DNA from: Arthrobacter_J sp038199985
GTDB taxonomy: Bacteria; Actinomycetota; Actinomycetes; Actinomycetales; Micrococcaceae
Reading direction: 5' to 3'
Assembly (NCBI GenBank): GCA_038199985.1
Contig: JBBPYK010000093.1
Span: 1 to 64,000, forward strand
Length of the DNA stretch: 64,000 nt
Part shown: positions 52,079 to 61,044 of the stretch, piece after piece
How positions within the stretch are numbered: position 1 is the stretch's first letter
Layout of the letters: each line of letters starts with the position of its first letter
Made by a program: the position numbers and the translations under genes
Notes under the pieces: generated by a model
Told to the model about the DNA's origin: nothing
What the model saw: the letters and a program-made list of their open reading frames with translations, nothing else
Databases searched by the model: none

Positions 52079-52855
52079 ATGACGCGCATCACAAATTCCT
52101 CCACGGCTGCATCATCCACTGATCTCCTCGTGCAGATGGAAGACGTCAACAAGCACTTCGGTGAGTTGCATGTCCTCAAAGACATCAACCTTGAGGTCAA
52201 ACGCGGTGAGGTCGTCGTAGTCATCGGCCCATCAGGTTCGGGGAAATCAACCCTCTGCCGGGCCATAAACCGCCTCGAGACCATCGATAGCGGCGTCATC
52301 CGCATCGATGGTGAGCCACTTCCGGCCGAAGGAAAAGCCCTCGCACGGCTCCGCGCCGACGTCGGCATGGTGTTCCAGTCCTTTAACCTGTTTGCGCACA
52401 AATCCATCCTCCAAAATGTGTCTCTAGGACCCATCAAAGTGAGGAAGGTCAAGGCCGCCACCGCTAAGGAGACGGCCATGAACCTCCTACGGCGCGTCGG
52501 AGTCGACAATCAAGCAGAAAAACTCCCAGCACAACTTTCTGGTGGACAGCAGCAACGAGTAGCGATCGCGAGGGCACTCGCCATGCAGCCCAAGGTCATG
52601 CTCTTCGATGAGCCCACCTCCGCTCTAGACCCGGAAATGATCAACGAGGTCCTCGACACCATGGTCCAGCTGGCCAGCGACGGCATGACCATGATCGTCG
52701 TCACCCACGAAATGGGGTTTGCTCGCAAAGCAGCTGACCGCGTGTTGTTCATGTCTGATGGTCAAATTGTGGAGCAGGCCACACCCGAAGAATTTTTTAC
52801 CAACCCCAAGAGCGACCGGGCCAAGGACTTCCTCGGCAAGATCCTCGCGCACTAA
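52079..52855 (+). CDS. gluA: glutamate ABC transporter ATP-binding protein
   Basis: A 258-residue ABC ATPase energising uptake of a polar amino acid, most likely glutamate. Walker A GPSGSGKST, signature LSGGQQQRVAIARA, Walker B VMLFDEPTSALDPEM, and H-loop VVTHEMGFA are all present. The first 18 residues form a Ser/Thr-rich extension; an internal ATG at 52136 is possible, but the promoter position supports 52079. First gene of gluABCD, the classic corynebacterial-type glutamate operon. Confidence 0.93.
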   Translation: MTRITNSSTAASSTDLLVQMEDVNKHFGELHVLKDINLEVKRGEVVVVIGPSGSGKSTLCRAINRLETIDSGVIRIDGEPLPAEGKALARLRADVGMVFQSFNLFAHKSILQNVSLGPIKVRKVKAATAKETAMNLLRRVGVDNQAEKLPAQLSGGQQQRVAIARALAMQPKVMLFDEPTSALDPEMINEVLDTMVQLASDGMTMIVVTHEMGFARKAADRVLFMSDGQIVEQATPEEFFTNPKSDRAKDFLGKILAH

Positions 52856-52919
52856 CAAAACCGGGGAAACCCGGCCGTCCAATGCCCTCATCCGAGGGCC
52901 ATCAACGCAAGGAGACAAC

Positions 52920-53753
52920 ATGCGCAAGACGCGTTTTGCAGTGGCCGCCATGGCTGCCGCAGCTGCATTGACTCTATCGGCCTGTGGAGGCGGATCCGAC
53001 GGCGGCTCGACCAGCGAGGGCGAGGCGGAGAAGGTCCGCATCGGCATCAAGTTCGACCAGCCGGGACTCGGGTTCAAGGACGGCGACACCTACACCGGGT
53101 TCGACGTCGAGGTGGCCAAATATGTGGCCAACGAACTCGACTATCAAGAAGACCAGATCGAGTTCGTTGAAGCACCCTCAGCCAACCGCGAGAACATGCT
53201 CTCCACCGGTCAAGTGGACATGGTCTTCGCCACCTACTCGATCACTGATGAGCGCAAGGAGCAGGTCTCTTTCGCAGGACCATACTTTATTGCTGGCCAA
53301 GACCTCTTGGTTCCGAAGGACAGCGACATCGCTGGCCCTGAAGACCTGGAGGGAAAGAACCTTTGCTCGGTCACCGGCTCAACCTCTGCGCAGAAGATCA
53401 AAGACAAGTACCCCGGCGTGAATTTGGTTGAACAGCCCGGCTACGCCGAATGCGTCACCATCATGGGCGGCGGCGAGATCGACGCCGTGACCACTGACGA
53501 CATCATTCTTGCCGGGCTGGCAGCGCAGCCATCCAATGCCGGCAAGTTCAAGGTGGTCGGCAACACGTTCTCTGAGGAACGCTACGGCGTTGGGCTACCC
53601 AAGGACAATGACATCTGCGAGGACGTCAACGCAGCCATCACCAAGATGATCGAGGAAGGCGCCTGGGAAGAAGCACTCGACACGAGCCTCGAGGGAGCCG
53701 ACTTCAAGTACAACAAAGAGGTAAACCCACCGGAACCGGACGCGTGCAGCTAA
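52920..53753 (+). CDS. gluB: glutamate-binding lipoprotein
   Basis: A 277-residue solute-binding lipoprotein. The signal peptide ends with the lipobox LTLSACGGG, so the mature protein starts at Cys23 and is anchored outside the membrane. The bacterial type-3 extracellular binding domain follows (GFDVEVAKYVANEL; DMVFATYSITDERKEQVSFA; GGGEIDAVTTDDIIL). The ATG at 52920 has AAGGAGA six bases upstream. It delivers substrate to GluCD. Confidence 0.93.
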   Translation: MRKTRFAVAAMAAAAALTLSACGGGSDGGSTSEGEAEKVRIGIKFDQPGLGFKDGDTYTGFDVEVAKYVANELDYQEDQIEFVEAPSANRENMLSTGQVDMVFATYSITDERKEQVSFAGPYFIAGQDLLVPKDSDIAGPEDLEGKNLCSVTGSTSAQKIKDKYPGVNLVEQPGYAECVTIMGGGEIDAVTTDDIILAGLAAQPSNAGKFKVVGNTFSEERYGVGLPKDNDICEDVNAAITKMIEEGAWEEALDTSLEGADFKYNKEVNPPEPDACS

Positions 53754-53762
53754 TTTCAGCAA

Positions 53763-53801
53763 AGGTGCTCCCGGAACGGAAATCCGTTGCCGGGAGCACC
53801 T
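53763..53801 (+). other. strong intercistronic hairpin between gluB and gluC
   Basis: AGGTGCTCCCGG (53763-53774) pairs perfectly with 53790-53801, and an inner AACGGA/TCCGTT stem extends it to 18 pairs with one bulged G and an AA loop. There is no T-run. It starts ten bases after gluB and could protect gluAB mRNA or partly block reading into gluCD, giving more binding protein than permease. Confidence 0.7.
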
Positions 53802-53827
53802 CGTCTGTCCTACGGAAGTGGTGAACA

Positions 53828-54502
53828 ATGGACAGTGTCGTCTCGCTCTTCACGGAATTCGACATATTCGGCGCCTTTTGGATGAATATCCGGTTGACGC
53901 TATGGGCTGCACTGTGGTCCCTTATTCTGGGTACAGTACTGGCTCTATTCCGCATCTCCCCCATCGCGAGTCTGCGCTGGTTCGGCGCCCTGTACGTCAA
54001 CATCTTCCGGAACACTCCACTGACCATCATCATGGTGTTCGGCATTCTGGGCCTGTATGCCCAGCTGCAGGTGGTGCTCTCCAGCGACTTTGACCTGAAC
54101 TTTTTCCGGATTGCTGTCCTCTCGCTGTCGATTTACCACGCGGCATTTGTCTGCGAGGCCCTTCGCAGCGGGGTCAACACTGTCCCGCTGGGTCAGGCTG
54201 AAGCAGCACGCGCCATTGGGCTCAGCTTCCTGCCCGCAGCAAGGCTGGTCATTTTCCCACAAGCGTTCCGCGGCGCCGTCGTTCCTCTGGGAAACGTTCT
54301 GATTGCGCTGATCAAGAACTCGACGGTCGCTGTGACGGCATCTGTGGCTGAAACCTCCGGCCTCATGAAGCAGATGATCGAATTTCGTCCCGACGTGATC
54401 CTGGTGATTTTCATGATTTTCGCCCTCGGGTTCGTGATCATCGTGATCCCAGTTGGGTTATTGACCACCTGGCTCTCGAAGAAACTGGCGGTTTCCCAAT
54501 GA
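53828..54502 (+). CDS. gluC: glutamate ABC transporter permease
   Basis: A 224-residue inner-membrane permease of the HisM/GlnP type with about five helices. The permease loop AGxxG region appears as EALRSGVNTVPLGQAEAARAIGL, which contacts GluA. It ends four bases inside gluD (ATGA), so the two permeases are translationally coupled. Confidence 0.92.
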   Translation: MDSVVSLFTEFDIFGAFWMNIRLTLWAALWSLILGTVLALFRISPIASLRWFGALYVNIFRNTPLTIIMVFGILGLYAQLQVVLSSDFDLNFFRIAVLSLSIYHAAFVCEALRSGVNTVPLGQAEAARAIGLSFLPAARLVIFPQAFRGAVVPLGNVLIALIKNSTVAVTASVAETSGLMKQMIEFRPDVILVIFMIFALGFVIIVIPVGLLTTWLSKKLAVSQ

Positions 54503-55374
54503 AAAATACCAATGTCCTTTTCGATGCACCCGGGCCCGTGGCCAAACGCAACATTTTCATTGGGAACATTGTCGGCGTCATCGTCATCGTCGCGGTGCTT
54601 CTTTACATCCTCAACGGGCTAGCCGAGAAGGACCAGCTCTCCGCGGCCAAGTGGAGCCCATTTCTGGAAGGCGACACCTGGCAGTATTACATCCTGCCCG
54701 GCCTGCTCAATACCCTCAAAGCTGCCGCCGTCGCCATTCTCACGTCGGTAGTCTTAGGCCTAGCCCTCGGCCTCGGACGCCTCTCAGCGTTCGCTCCCCT
54801 GCGCTGGATCACCGGAACGATCGTCGAATTCCTCCGCGCCGTGCCAGTACTGCTCATGATGATCTTCCTGTGGTTTGGAATCTCCATGCTGGAGATCATG
54901 CCGGCCGGAAACGTTCCCTTTGTCGCCGTCGTCACTGCGCTGACACTCTACAACGGCTCGGTCATCGCCGAATTGGTGCGCTCGGGCGTCCACGGATTAC
55001 CGAAAGGGCAGCGAGAATCTGCGTTAGCCATCGGCATGACCCGGCCGCAGTCACTGCGTTCCATCGAAGTTCCTCAGGCGCTAGTGGCCATGCTGCCAGC
55101 ACTCATCAGCCAATTCGTGGTCATCCTCAAAGACTCGGCACTGGGCTATATCATTACCTACTCTGAGCTCCTGTCCACCTCCCGCCGATTGGGATCCGGT
55201 GAAGGCAACATGCTGCCAGCCCTAATTGTTGCCGCAATTGTCTTCATCGTGATCAACTACGCCCTGTCCTCACTGGCACAGTGGCTCTCGCAGTTCCTTA
55301 GCTTCAGCTCCAACAAGCCGGTCCGTAAGGAACGGCCGCTCATGGACGCGAACAACAACGCCGGGGTGGTCTAG
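54499..55374 (+). CDS. gluD: glutamate ABC transporter permease
   Basis: A 291-residue permease of the same family as GluC, with an extra N-terminal helix (IFIGNIVGVIVIVAVLLYIL) and a basic/acidic tail. The EAA loop is ELVRSGVHGLPKGQRESALA. It forms the heterodimeric channel with GluC. The 60 bases to the convergent dapE stop show no clear terminator. Confidence 0.92.
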   Translation: MKNTNVLFDAPGPVAKRNIFIGNIVGVIVIVAVLLYILNGLAEKDQLSAAKWSPFLEGDTWQYYILPGLLNTLKAAAVAILTSVVLGLALGLGRLSAFAPLRWITGTIVEFLRAVPVLLMMIFLWFGISMLEIMPAGNVPFVAVVTALTLYNGSVIAELVRSGVHGLPKGQRESALAIGMTRPQSLRSIEVPQALVAMLPALISQFVVILKDSALGYIITYSELLSTSRRLGSGEGNMLPALIVAAIVFIVINYALSSLAQWLSQFLSFSSNKPVRKERPLMDANNNAGVV

Positions 55375-55434
55375 CGCCACTGCAAGGGCCCACGCTTCCG
55401 GGCGGGCTCCGCGGTTGGGAAATCCGGTAATAGG

Positions 55435-56517
55435 TCAGGAGAGCCAGGTCTTCAGGACGGTCAGGCATTTCCGAATGTCGTCCGCCGCGACGTGTTCGTT
55501 GTCCGAATGAGCCAACAACGCATCTCCCGGACCGAAATTCACAGCGGGGATCCCCAGCGCGCTAAAGCGGGCGACGTCGGTCCACCCATACTTGGGCTTC
55601 GCTTCCGCCCCGACGGCCTCAATAAATGCTGCTGCCGCTGGGTTTGTCAGTCCCGGCAGCGCACCCGCCGCCGCGTCAGTGCGCACAAGATCGACGCCAT
55701 CGAGCACTGTCCGCACATAGTCTTCCGCCTCGACCAGAGACCTGGACGGCGCAAAGCGGTAGTTGATCTCGATGACGGTACTGTCCGGGATGACGTTTCC
55801 CGCAGTACCTCCCGAAATTCTGACCGCGTTCAGGCCCTCCCTAAAGTCCAGACCGTCGACGGTGATGGTCAAAGGCTCATGATCGCTCAGGCGTGACAGG
55901 ACACTGGCGGCAGCGTGAATGGCGTTCTCCCCCATCCAGGCTCGTGCCGAATGAGCAGCGCGTCCGCTGAGCTCCGCTTCGAAACGCATGGTGCCGTTAC
56001 AGCCGCCTTCCACTGCCCCGTTCGTGGGTTCCAACAGGATCGCGAAATCTCCATCAAGCAGGTCCGGATAGTTGCGTGCCAACCTGCCCAGACCGCTGGC
56101 CGATGCCTCAACTTCTTCGTGGTCGTAGAACACGTAGGTGATATCTCGGTCCGTCGTCTGCAGCGACGCGGCCAGGGCGAGCTGCACGGCAACGCCGCCC
56201 TTCATATCGGTGGCGCCACGTCCAAAGAGCACCTCGGCGTCCCACGATGCAGGCACCGTGCCGCGGGCACCCTCGACGGTGGGCAAGGGAACCGTATCCA
56301 GATGGCCGGCCAATATGACCCGTTCGCTACGGCCCTGGTCCGTGCGGGCGATCAACGAGTCGCCGTCGCGCACGACGCTCAAGTGTGGAAGCCGCCTCAG
56401 GGCCTCCTCCACAGAGTCCGCCAGCAGACCCTCCTGCCCGGAAACACTATTGATATTTAGGAGGGCGTGGGTCAGTTCCGCCACGTCCGCTGTCAGGTCC
56501 AACGCTGTAAAGGTCAC
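55435..56517 (-). CDS. dapE: succinyl-diaminopimelate desuccinylase
   Basis: A 360-residue M20 dizinc hydrolase that frees LL-diaminopimelate for lysine and peptidoglycan synthesis. Metal ligands: ILAGHLDTVPLP, GRGATDMKGGVA, DHEEVEASASG, and a final His in LLAHSDNEHVA. GTG start at 56517, preceded by TAGGCT at six bases. Divergent from dapD, so the two succinylase-pathway genes share a short promoter region containing the 12-bp palindrome TAGCCTAGGCTA (56523-56534). Confidence 0.93.
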   Translation of the reverse strand: MTFTALDLTADVAELTHALLNINSVSGQEGLLADSVEEALRRLPHLSVVRDGDSLIARTDQGRSERVILAGHLDTVPLPTVEGARGTVPASWDAEVLFGRGATDMKGGVAVQLALAASLQTTDRDITYVFYDHEEVEASASGLGRLARNYPDLLDGDFAILLEPTNGAVEGGCNGTMRFEAELSGRAAHSARAWMGENAIHAAASVLSRLSDHEPLTITVDGLDFREGLNAVRISGGTAGNVIPDSTVIEINYRFAPSRSLVEAEDYVRTVLDGVDLVRTDAAAGALPGLTNPAAAAFIEAVGAEAKPKYGWTDVARFSALGIPAVNFGPGDALLAHSDNEHVAADDIRKCLTVLKTWLS

Positions 56518-56523
56518 TCTTTT

Positions 56524-56529
56524 AGCCTA
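56524..56529 (-). promoter_or_regulatory. -10 element (TAGGCT) of dapE
   Basis: TAGGCT on the minus strand ends six bases before the dapE GTG and lies within the palindrome TAGCCTAGGCTA, which may also be an operator. Confidence 0.5.
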
Positions 56530-56578
56530 GGCTACGGTCAGAGTCAGTCATAGAGTCTTGTGGCCGGGCCGCTCTCGT

Positions 56579-56584
56579 TAGACT
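56579..56584 (+). promoter_or_regulatory. -10 element (TAGACT) of dapD
   Basis: TAGACT ends six bases before the dapD ATG; no ribosome binding site is seen. Confidence 0.45.
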
Positions 56585-56590
56585 TGATGC

Positions 56591-57568
56591 ATGACCAATC
56601 GCACTGCCGTCGAGGACGGCGTCCGCTCCGCGGTCCCCCGCACCGCCTCCGGCCACGGTATAGCCACCGTGACTGACGATGGAACGATTCTGGACGTCTG
56701 GTATCCACACCCGGCGTTGGGTCCCCTCACCGTCGATGCTGAGCTCATGGCTTCGCTGGCGCAGTTGGACGGCAACCACGACGACGCTCGTAAAAGCACT
56801 CTCCAACGAATCACTCGTGAGATCTCCCTCGATGACGCGCCCGCAGACACAGCTGATGCGTATCTGCGGCTTCACCTGCTGTCGCACTGCCTGACCCCGC
56901 CCAACAGCATCAACCTCGATGGTATTTTTGGGCTACTTCCCAACGTAGTGTGGACGAACTTCGGTCCCTGTGCTGTGGAGGGCTTTGAGCAGATTCGGCT
57001 CCGGTTGCGTTCTCGTGGTGCTGTCACTGTATACAGTGTGGACAAATTTCCCCGTCTGGTTGATTACGTCATCCCACAGGGGGTTCGGATTGCCGATGCC
57101 GACCGCGCCAGGTTGGGCGCTCATCTGGCAGCGGGGACCACAGTCATGCACGAGGGCTTCGTAAATTTCAATGCCGGTACCCTCGGCACGTCTATGGTCG
57201 AAGGCCGAATCTCCGCGGGGGTGGTTGTCGGCGACGGAAGCGATGTAGGCGGCGGCGCGTCCATCATGGGGACGCTCTCCGGCGGCGGTAAGGAGAAGAT
57301 CACCTTGGGCGAGCGGGTACTGCTCGGTGCAAACGCAGGAGTGGGGATCAGCATCGGCGATGACAGCGTCGTGGAAGCCGGCCTTTACATCACCGCTGGG
57401 ACGCTTGTTCGACTAGTCACATCGCAGGGTGCCAGCACAGTAAAGGCCATCGAACTCTCAGGCGTGCCAAACCTATTGTTCCGACGGAACTCGGTTTCAG
57501 GCGCGGTGGAAGCACTACCTCGGGCTGATCAGACCGTTGAGCTCAACTCTGTGCTGCATTCAAACTAA
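56591..57568 (+). CDS. dapD: tetrahydrodipicolinate N-succinyltransferase
   Basis: A 325-residue actinobacterial-type DapD (Rv1201c-like). The N-terminal region contains LPNVVWTNFGPCAVEGFEQI; the C-terminal left-handed beta-helix is visible as hexapeptide-like repeats from about residue 180 (VMHEGFVNFNAGTLGTSMVE, GDGSDVGGGASIMGTLSGGG). It adds succinate to tetrahydrodipicolinate, upstream of DapC and DapE, both in this window. Its TAA is directly followed by the ATG of the next gene. Confidence 0.93.
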   Translation: MTNRTAVEDGVRSAVPRTASGHGIATVTDDGTILDVWYPHPALGPLTVDAELMASLAQLDGNHDDARKSTLQRITREISLDDAPADTADAYLRLHLLSHCLTPPNSINLDGIFGLLPNVVWTNFGPCAVEGFEQIRLRLRSRGAVTVYSVDKFPRLVDYVIPQGVRIADADRARLGAHLAAGTTVMHEGFVNFNAGTLGTSMVEGRISAGVVVGDGSDVGGGASIMGTLSGGGKEKITLGERVLLGANAGVGISIGDDSVVEAGLYITAGTLVRLVTSQGASTVKAIELSGVPNLLFRRNSVSGAVEALPRADQTVELNSVLHSN

Positions 57569-58447
57569 ATGCCGTCCCGCTCCGTCAGCGCTGTGAGAAA
57601 AAGACGGCAACGTCGCGCCAAAACATCGCTGGTCATGGTGGGTCTGCTCGTCCTGACGGGCACCGGTGGATACTTGGCGTTCCTGAATTTTGAACCTTCA
57701 GAGACTGTCATCCGGGAACGTTGTACCGCAGTCGTTGGCACCGAAACCTATGACGTCACCCCCGATCAGGCAGCTAATGCTGCTCTTATAGCCGGCGTCG
57801 CCCTTCGCCGGGGGCTCCCGCCGAGAGCAGCCTCCATTGCCATTGCCACGGCAATACAAGAATCGGGGCTGCGTAACCTCGAATATGGGGACGACGCAGG
57901 ACCGGACTCACGCGGGTTGTTTCAGCAGCGGCCATCCCAGGGGTGGGGAACTCGGGCGCAGGTCATGGATCCTGTCTATGCCGCTAACGCTTTCTATGAT
58001 GGGCTACTCAAAGTGCCCGGATACACGAACATGCCGATCACTGAGGCCGCCCAAGCAGTTCAGATCAGCGCTTTCCCCGAAGCCTATGCCGATCATGAGC
58101 CCGAGGCTCGGGCCTTGGCTTCGGCCCTGACCGGATATTCAGCCGCGAGCCTTAACTGTAGGCTCCGCAGCCCCGACTCTCCTGGCGACCCGGCCCTGGT
58201 CGCTGATACGGCCGGCGCCGTATTCGGTGACCAGGCCGCCGTCGTCAATGAATCGACAGTGACGCTTCAGGCAGTAGACCGGGATGGCTGGGCAACCGCC
58301 CAATGGGCAGTGGCCAACGCAAAAAGACTGAGCCTCACCAGCGTTTCCTTCGGTGGTCTTCAGTGGGGCCGTGTCGGTGGTTGGACCAGTGTGGTTACCG
58401 AGCCGGGAACCGTCGCCATCAAAGTGGCCGACGGCGCCGAAGAGTAG
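57569..58447 (+). CDS. membrane-anchored SLT-like (putative transglycosylase) protein
   Basis: A 292-residue protein with a basic N-terminus, one membrane helix (about residues 20-40) and an extracytoplasmic domain. Residues 90-123 read AIATAIQESGL and SRGLFQQRPSQGWGT, which match motifs I (ESG, catalytic Glu98) and II (GLxQ) of lysozyme-like transglycosylases. A C-terminal beta-rich part is unassigned. Databases often give this family uninformative or misleading names. It starts at the base after the dapD stop, so it is co-made with a peptidoglycan-precursor enzyme, which fits a cell-wall role. Enzyme activity is inferred. Confidence 0.65.
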   Translation: MPSRSVSAVRKRRQRRAKTSLVMVGLLVLTGTGGYLAFLNFEPSETVIRERCTAVVGTETYDVTPDQAANAALIAGVALRRGLPPRAASIAIATAIQESGLRNLEYGDDAGPDSRGLFQQRPSQGWGTRAQVMDPVYAANAFYDGLLKVPGYTNMPITEAAQAVQISAFPEAYADHEPEARALASALTGYSAASLNCRLRSPDSPGDPALVADTAGAVFGDQAAVVNESTVTLQAVDRDGWATAQWAVANAKRLSLTSVSFGGLQWGRVGGWTSVVTEPGTVAIKVADGAEE

Positions 58448-58473
58448 ATCTCCGTCGAACCCACGCGACGAAC

Positions 58474-58479
58474 TAGGCT
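58474..58479 (+). promoter_or_regulatory. -10 element (TAGGCT) of galE
   Basis: TAGGCT ends six bases before the galE ATG, a leaderless arrangement. Confidence 0.45.
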
Positions 58480-58485
58480 GGTGTA

Positions 58486-59499
58486 ATGAGAATTTTGGTT
58501 ACCGGCGGAAGCGGCTACATTGGCTCCCACACCGTACTTGCCCTCCTTGAGGCCGGGCACGACGTCGTGGTGATAGATAATCTGGCGAACTCGAGCGAAG
58601 AGTCGTTGAGAAGGGTCGGTGAACTTGCGGGCAGACCGGCGAAGTTCCTTGCCGTCGACCTGCTCGACGAGCCCGCTTTGGAGAACGCATTCAGCACCAA
58701 CGAAGTTGATGCCGTCATCCATTTCGCAGGTCTTAAGGCTGTTGGCGAATCAGTTGAAAAACCGCTTTACTACTACCACAACAACGTGGGCGGAACCCTC
58801 AACCTGTTGCGCTGCATGGAACGGCACAACGTTCGCACCCTCGTCTTCAGCTCCTCCGCTACCGTCTACGGCGCGTCCGAAGAGGTTCCGCTCGTGGAAA
58901 AGCTACCTCTCGATGCAGTGAATCCCTACGGCCGAACGAAGGAGCAGATCGAAGACATCCTTTCCGATGTCGGCGCCGCGGACTCCCGCTGGAACATCGC
59001 CCTTCTCCGGTACTTCAATCCGGTAGGCGCGCATGAGTCAGGTCGAATCGGCGAGGATCCCACAGGGGTTCCGAATAACCTGCTGCCCTTCGTTGCTCAG
59101 GTGGCAGTGGGCCGCCGCGACAAGGTGATGGTATTTGGCAATGACTACCCCACGCCGGACGGTACTGGAGTACGCGACTACATTCACGTCCTCGACCTGG
59201 CAGCCGGCCATCTGGCTGCTTTAGACTACGTGCACTCCACTCAGGGCGTACACCGTTGGAATCTGGGCACGGGTCAAGGCTCTTCAGTGCTTGAAGTCCT
59301 CGCAGCGTTCTCCACGGCAGCGGGCCATGAAGTGCCCTACGAATATGCTCCGCGCCGTCCGGGTGATGCCGCTATCAGCTACGCGGACCCATCGGCTGCG
59401 CTCGCTGATCTGGGCTGGTCTGCCCACAAAACCCTGCAGCAAATGTGCGATGACCACTGGCGTTGGCAGAAAGAAAATCCACGGGGCTACTCTGCGTGA
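58486..59499 (+). CDS. galE: UDP-glucose 4-epimerase
   Basis: A 337-residue extended short-chain dehydrogenase that interconverts UDP-glucose and UDP-galactose. NAD motif VTGGSGYIGSHTVLALLEAG at the N-terminus, FSSSATVYG with the catalytic Ser/Thr, NPYGRTKEQIE with the YxxxK pair, and GTGVRDYIHVLDLA are typical. It supplies UDP-galactose for wall polysaccharides. It ends just before a long palindrome. Confidence 0.93.
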   Translation: MRILVTGGSGYIGSHTVLALLEAGHDVVVIDNLANSSEESLRRVGELAGRPAKFLAVDLLDEPALENAFSTNEVDAVIHFAGLKAVGESVEKPLYYYHNNVGGTLNLLRCMERHNVRTLVFSSSATVYGASEEVPLVEKLPLDAVNPYGRTKEQIEDILSDVGAADSRWNIALLRYFNPVGAHESGRIGEDPTGVPNNLLPFVAQVAVGRRDKVMVFGNDYPTPDGTGVRDYIHVLDLAAGHLAALDYVHSTQGVHRWNLGTGQGSSVLEVLAAFSTAAGHEVPYEYAPRRPGDAAISYADPSAALADLGWSAHKTLQQMCDDHWRWQKENPRGYSA

Positions 59500-59518
59500 G
59501 CGCCACACATTAAACGAC

Positions 59519-59566
59519 TCTGCAGTAGATGCTGCGCTCAGTACTGAGTGCAGCATCTACTGCAGA
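59519..59566. terminator. 48-bp near-perfect palindrome between galE and gltA
   Basis: Two 23-base arms (59519-59541 and 59544-59566) with one mismatch flank a 2-base TA loop; the core is CTGCAGTAGATGCTGC. It lies between the convergent ends of galE and gltA and probably terminates both transcripts, although no T-run follows on either side. Confidence 0.7.
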
Positions 59567-59583
59567 ACGGAAAACGTGGTGAC

Positions 59584-60876
59584 CTAGACGGCCGGGTACT
59601 GCCGCTCTGGTTCACCCGTGTAGAGCTGCCGGGGCCGGCCGATCTTGGTCTGCGGGTCCTGCATCATTTCACGCCACTGCGCTATCCAGCCCGGAAGACG
59701 GCCCATGGCAAACAGGACCGTGAACATCTTCTCCGGGAAACCCATGGCTTTGTAGATGAGGCCAGTGTAGAAGTCCACGTTTGGATACAACTTGCGCTCG
59801 ATGAAGTAATCATCCGCGAGTGCCTTCTCTTCAAGGCGCATGGCGATGTCTAGTAGTTCGTCATTGCCGCCAAGTTTCTGAAGGATCTCATGCGCAGTAT
59901 CCTTGACGATTTTTGCTCGTGGGTCATAGTTCTTGTAGACACGGTGCCCGAAGCCCATGAGCTTCACGCCGTCTTCCTTGTTCTTGACCTTCTCCATGAA
60001 GTCTTCGGGCTTCATGCCCTTGCCCTTGATGTCGCGAAGCATGTTCAGGACTGCCTCATTGGCGCCACCGTGGAGGGGACCGAACAGGGCGTTGATTCCG
60101 GCTGACACGGACGCAAACATGTTGGCGTTGGAGCTACCTACCAACCGGACGGTCGACGTTGAGCAGTTCTGCTCGTGATCCGCGTGAAGAATGAGGAGCA
60201 GATCCAACGCCTTAACCATGGTGGGGTCCAGGTCATATGGTTCGGCAGGCAACCCGAAGCTGAGCCGCATGAAGTTTTCTACGAGGTTCATCGAGTTATC
60301 CGGGTACAGCATGGGCTGCCCAATGGACTTCTTGTGTGCGTAAGCAGCGATGACCGGCAGTTTGGCCATCAGCCGGAAGGTGGAGAGCTCAACCTGTTCG
60401 TCGTCGAATGGGTCCAGGCTGTCCTGATAGAAAGTTGACAGAGCGGAGACTGCGGAAGAAAGTACCGGCATGGGGTGTGCGTCGCGAGGGAAACCGCCGA
60501 AGAATCCTTTCAGCTCCTCGTGCAGCAGGGTGTGTCTGCGAATGCGCTGATCGAACGCGTCAAGTTCCGTAGCGCTGGGCAGGTTGCCATAAATGAGGAG
60601 GTAAGAGACCTCAAGGAAGCTGGAATGCTGGGCTAGCTGTTCAATGGCGTATCCGCGGTAGCGCAGGATGCCCTTGTCGCCATCAATGAACGTGATGGCC
60701 GAGGTGGTTGCAGCCGTGTTCATGAAGCCGGGGTCGAAGGTGACGTTCCCGGTGTCTTTCAGCAGGCGGGAGACATCATAGCCATGGTTGCCCTCCGCTG
60801 CCTCTACTCGTGGCAGGTCCAGTCTCTGTTGCTGGTCCTGGCCGAAAACGAGTCTGGCTCCGGCGTGCTCAGTCAT
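59584..60876 (-). CDS. gltA: citrate synthase
   Basis: A 430-residue type II (hexameric family) citrate synthase of the TCA cycle. Substrate and catalytic motifs: ILHADHEQNCSTSTVRLVGS, GPLHGGANEAVLNML, and MGFGHRVYKNYDPRAKIVKD with the catalytic His. GGAG lies eight bases before the ATG. A leader of at least 75 bases precedes it, with ECF-like promoter elements. Confidence 0.95.
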   Translation of the reverse strand: MTEHAGARLVFGQDQQQRLDLPRVEAAEGNHGYDVSRLLKDTGNVTFDPGFMNTAATTSAITFIDGDKGILRYRGYAIEQLAQHSSFLEVSYLLIYGNLPSATELDAFDQRIRRHTLLHEELKGFFGGFPRDAHPMPVLSSAVSALSTFYQDSLDPFDDEQVELSTFRLMAKLPVIAAYAHKKSIGQPMLYPDNSMNLVENFMRLSFGLPAEPYDLDPTMVKALDLLLILHADHEQNCSTSTVRLVGSSNANMFASVSAGINALFGPLHGGANEAVLNMLRDIKGKGMKPEDFMEKVKNKEDGVKLMGFGHRVYKNYDPRAKIVKDTAHEILQKLGGNDELLDIAMRLEEKALADDYFIERKLYPNVDFYTGLIYKAMGFPEKMFTVLFAMGRLPGWIAQWREMMQDPQTKIGRPRQLYTGEPERQYPAV

Positions 60877-60953
60877 GAAATCTCCTTCAGGAGGTGCTCA
60901 GTAAACTTGCGCAGCCCTTCAGAGGTTCAGGGCCAAGATGCATATTTCTCTAA

Positions 60954-60978
60954 AACGCTACCCGTTCAAGACGGTTCC
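60954..60978 (-). promoter_or_regulatory. possible ECF-type promoter of gltA
   Basis: GGAAC (60974-60978) and CGTT (60954-60957) on the minus strand are 16 bases apart, like actinobacterial ECF promoters (GGAA-N-CGTT). A housekeeping promoter upstream (TTGACT near 60997) is equally possible. Confidence 0.3.
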
Positions 60979-61044
60979 GCACCAATTGAAGAGTCAAAAT
61001 TTGGTGGATCGGGATAAAGACGTTATCCGAGCTCTTGGCACCGG

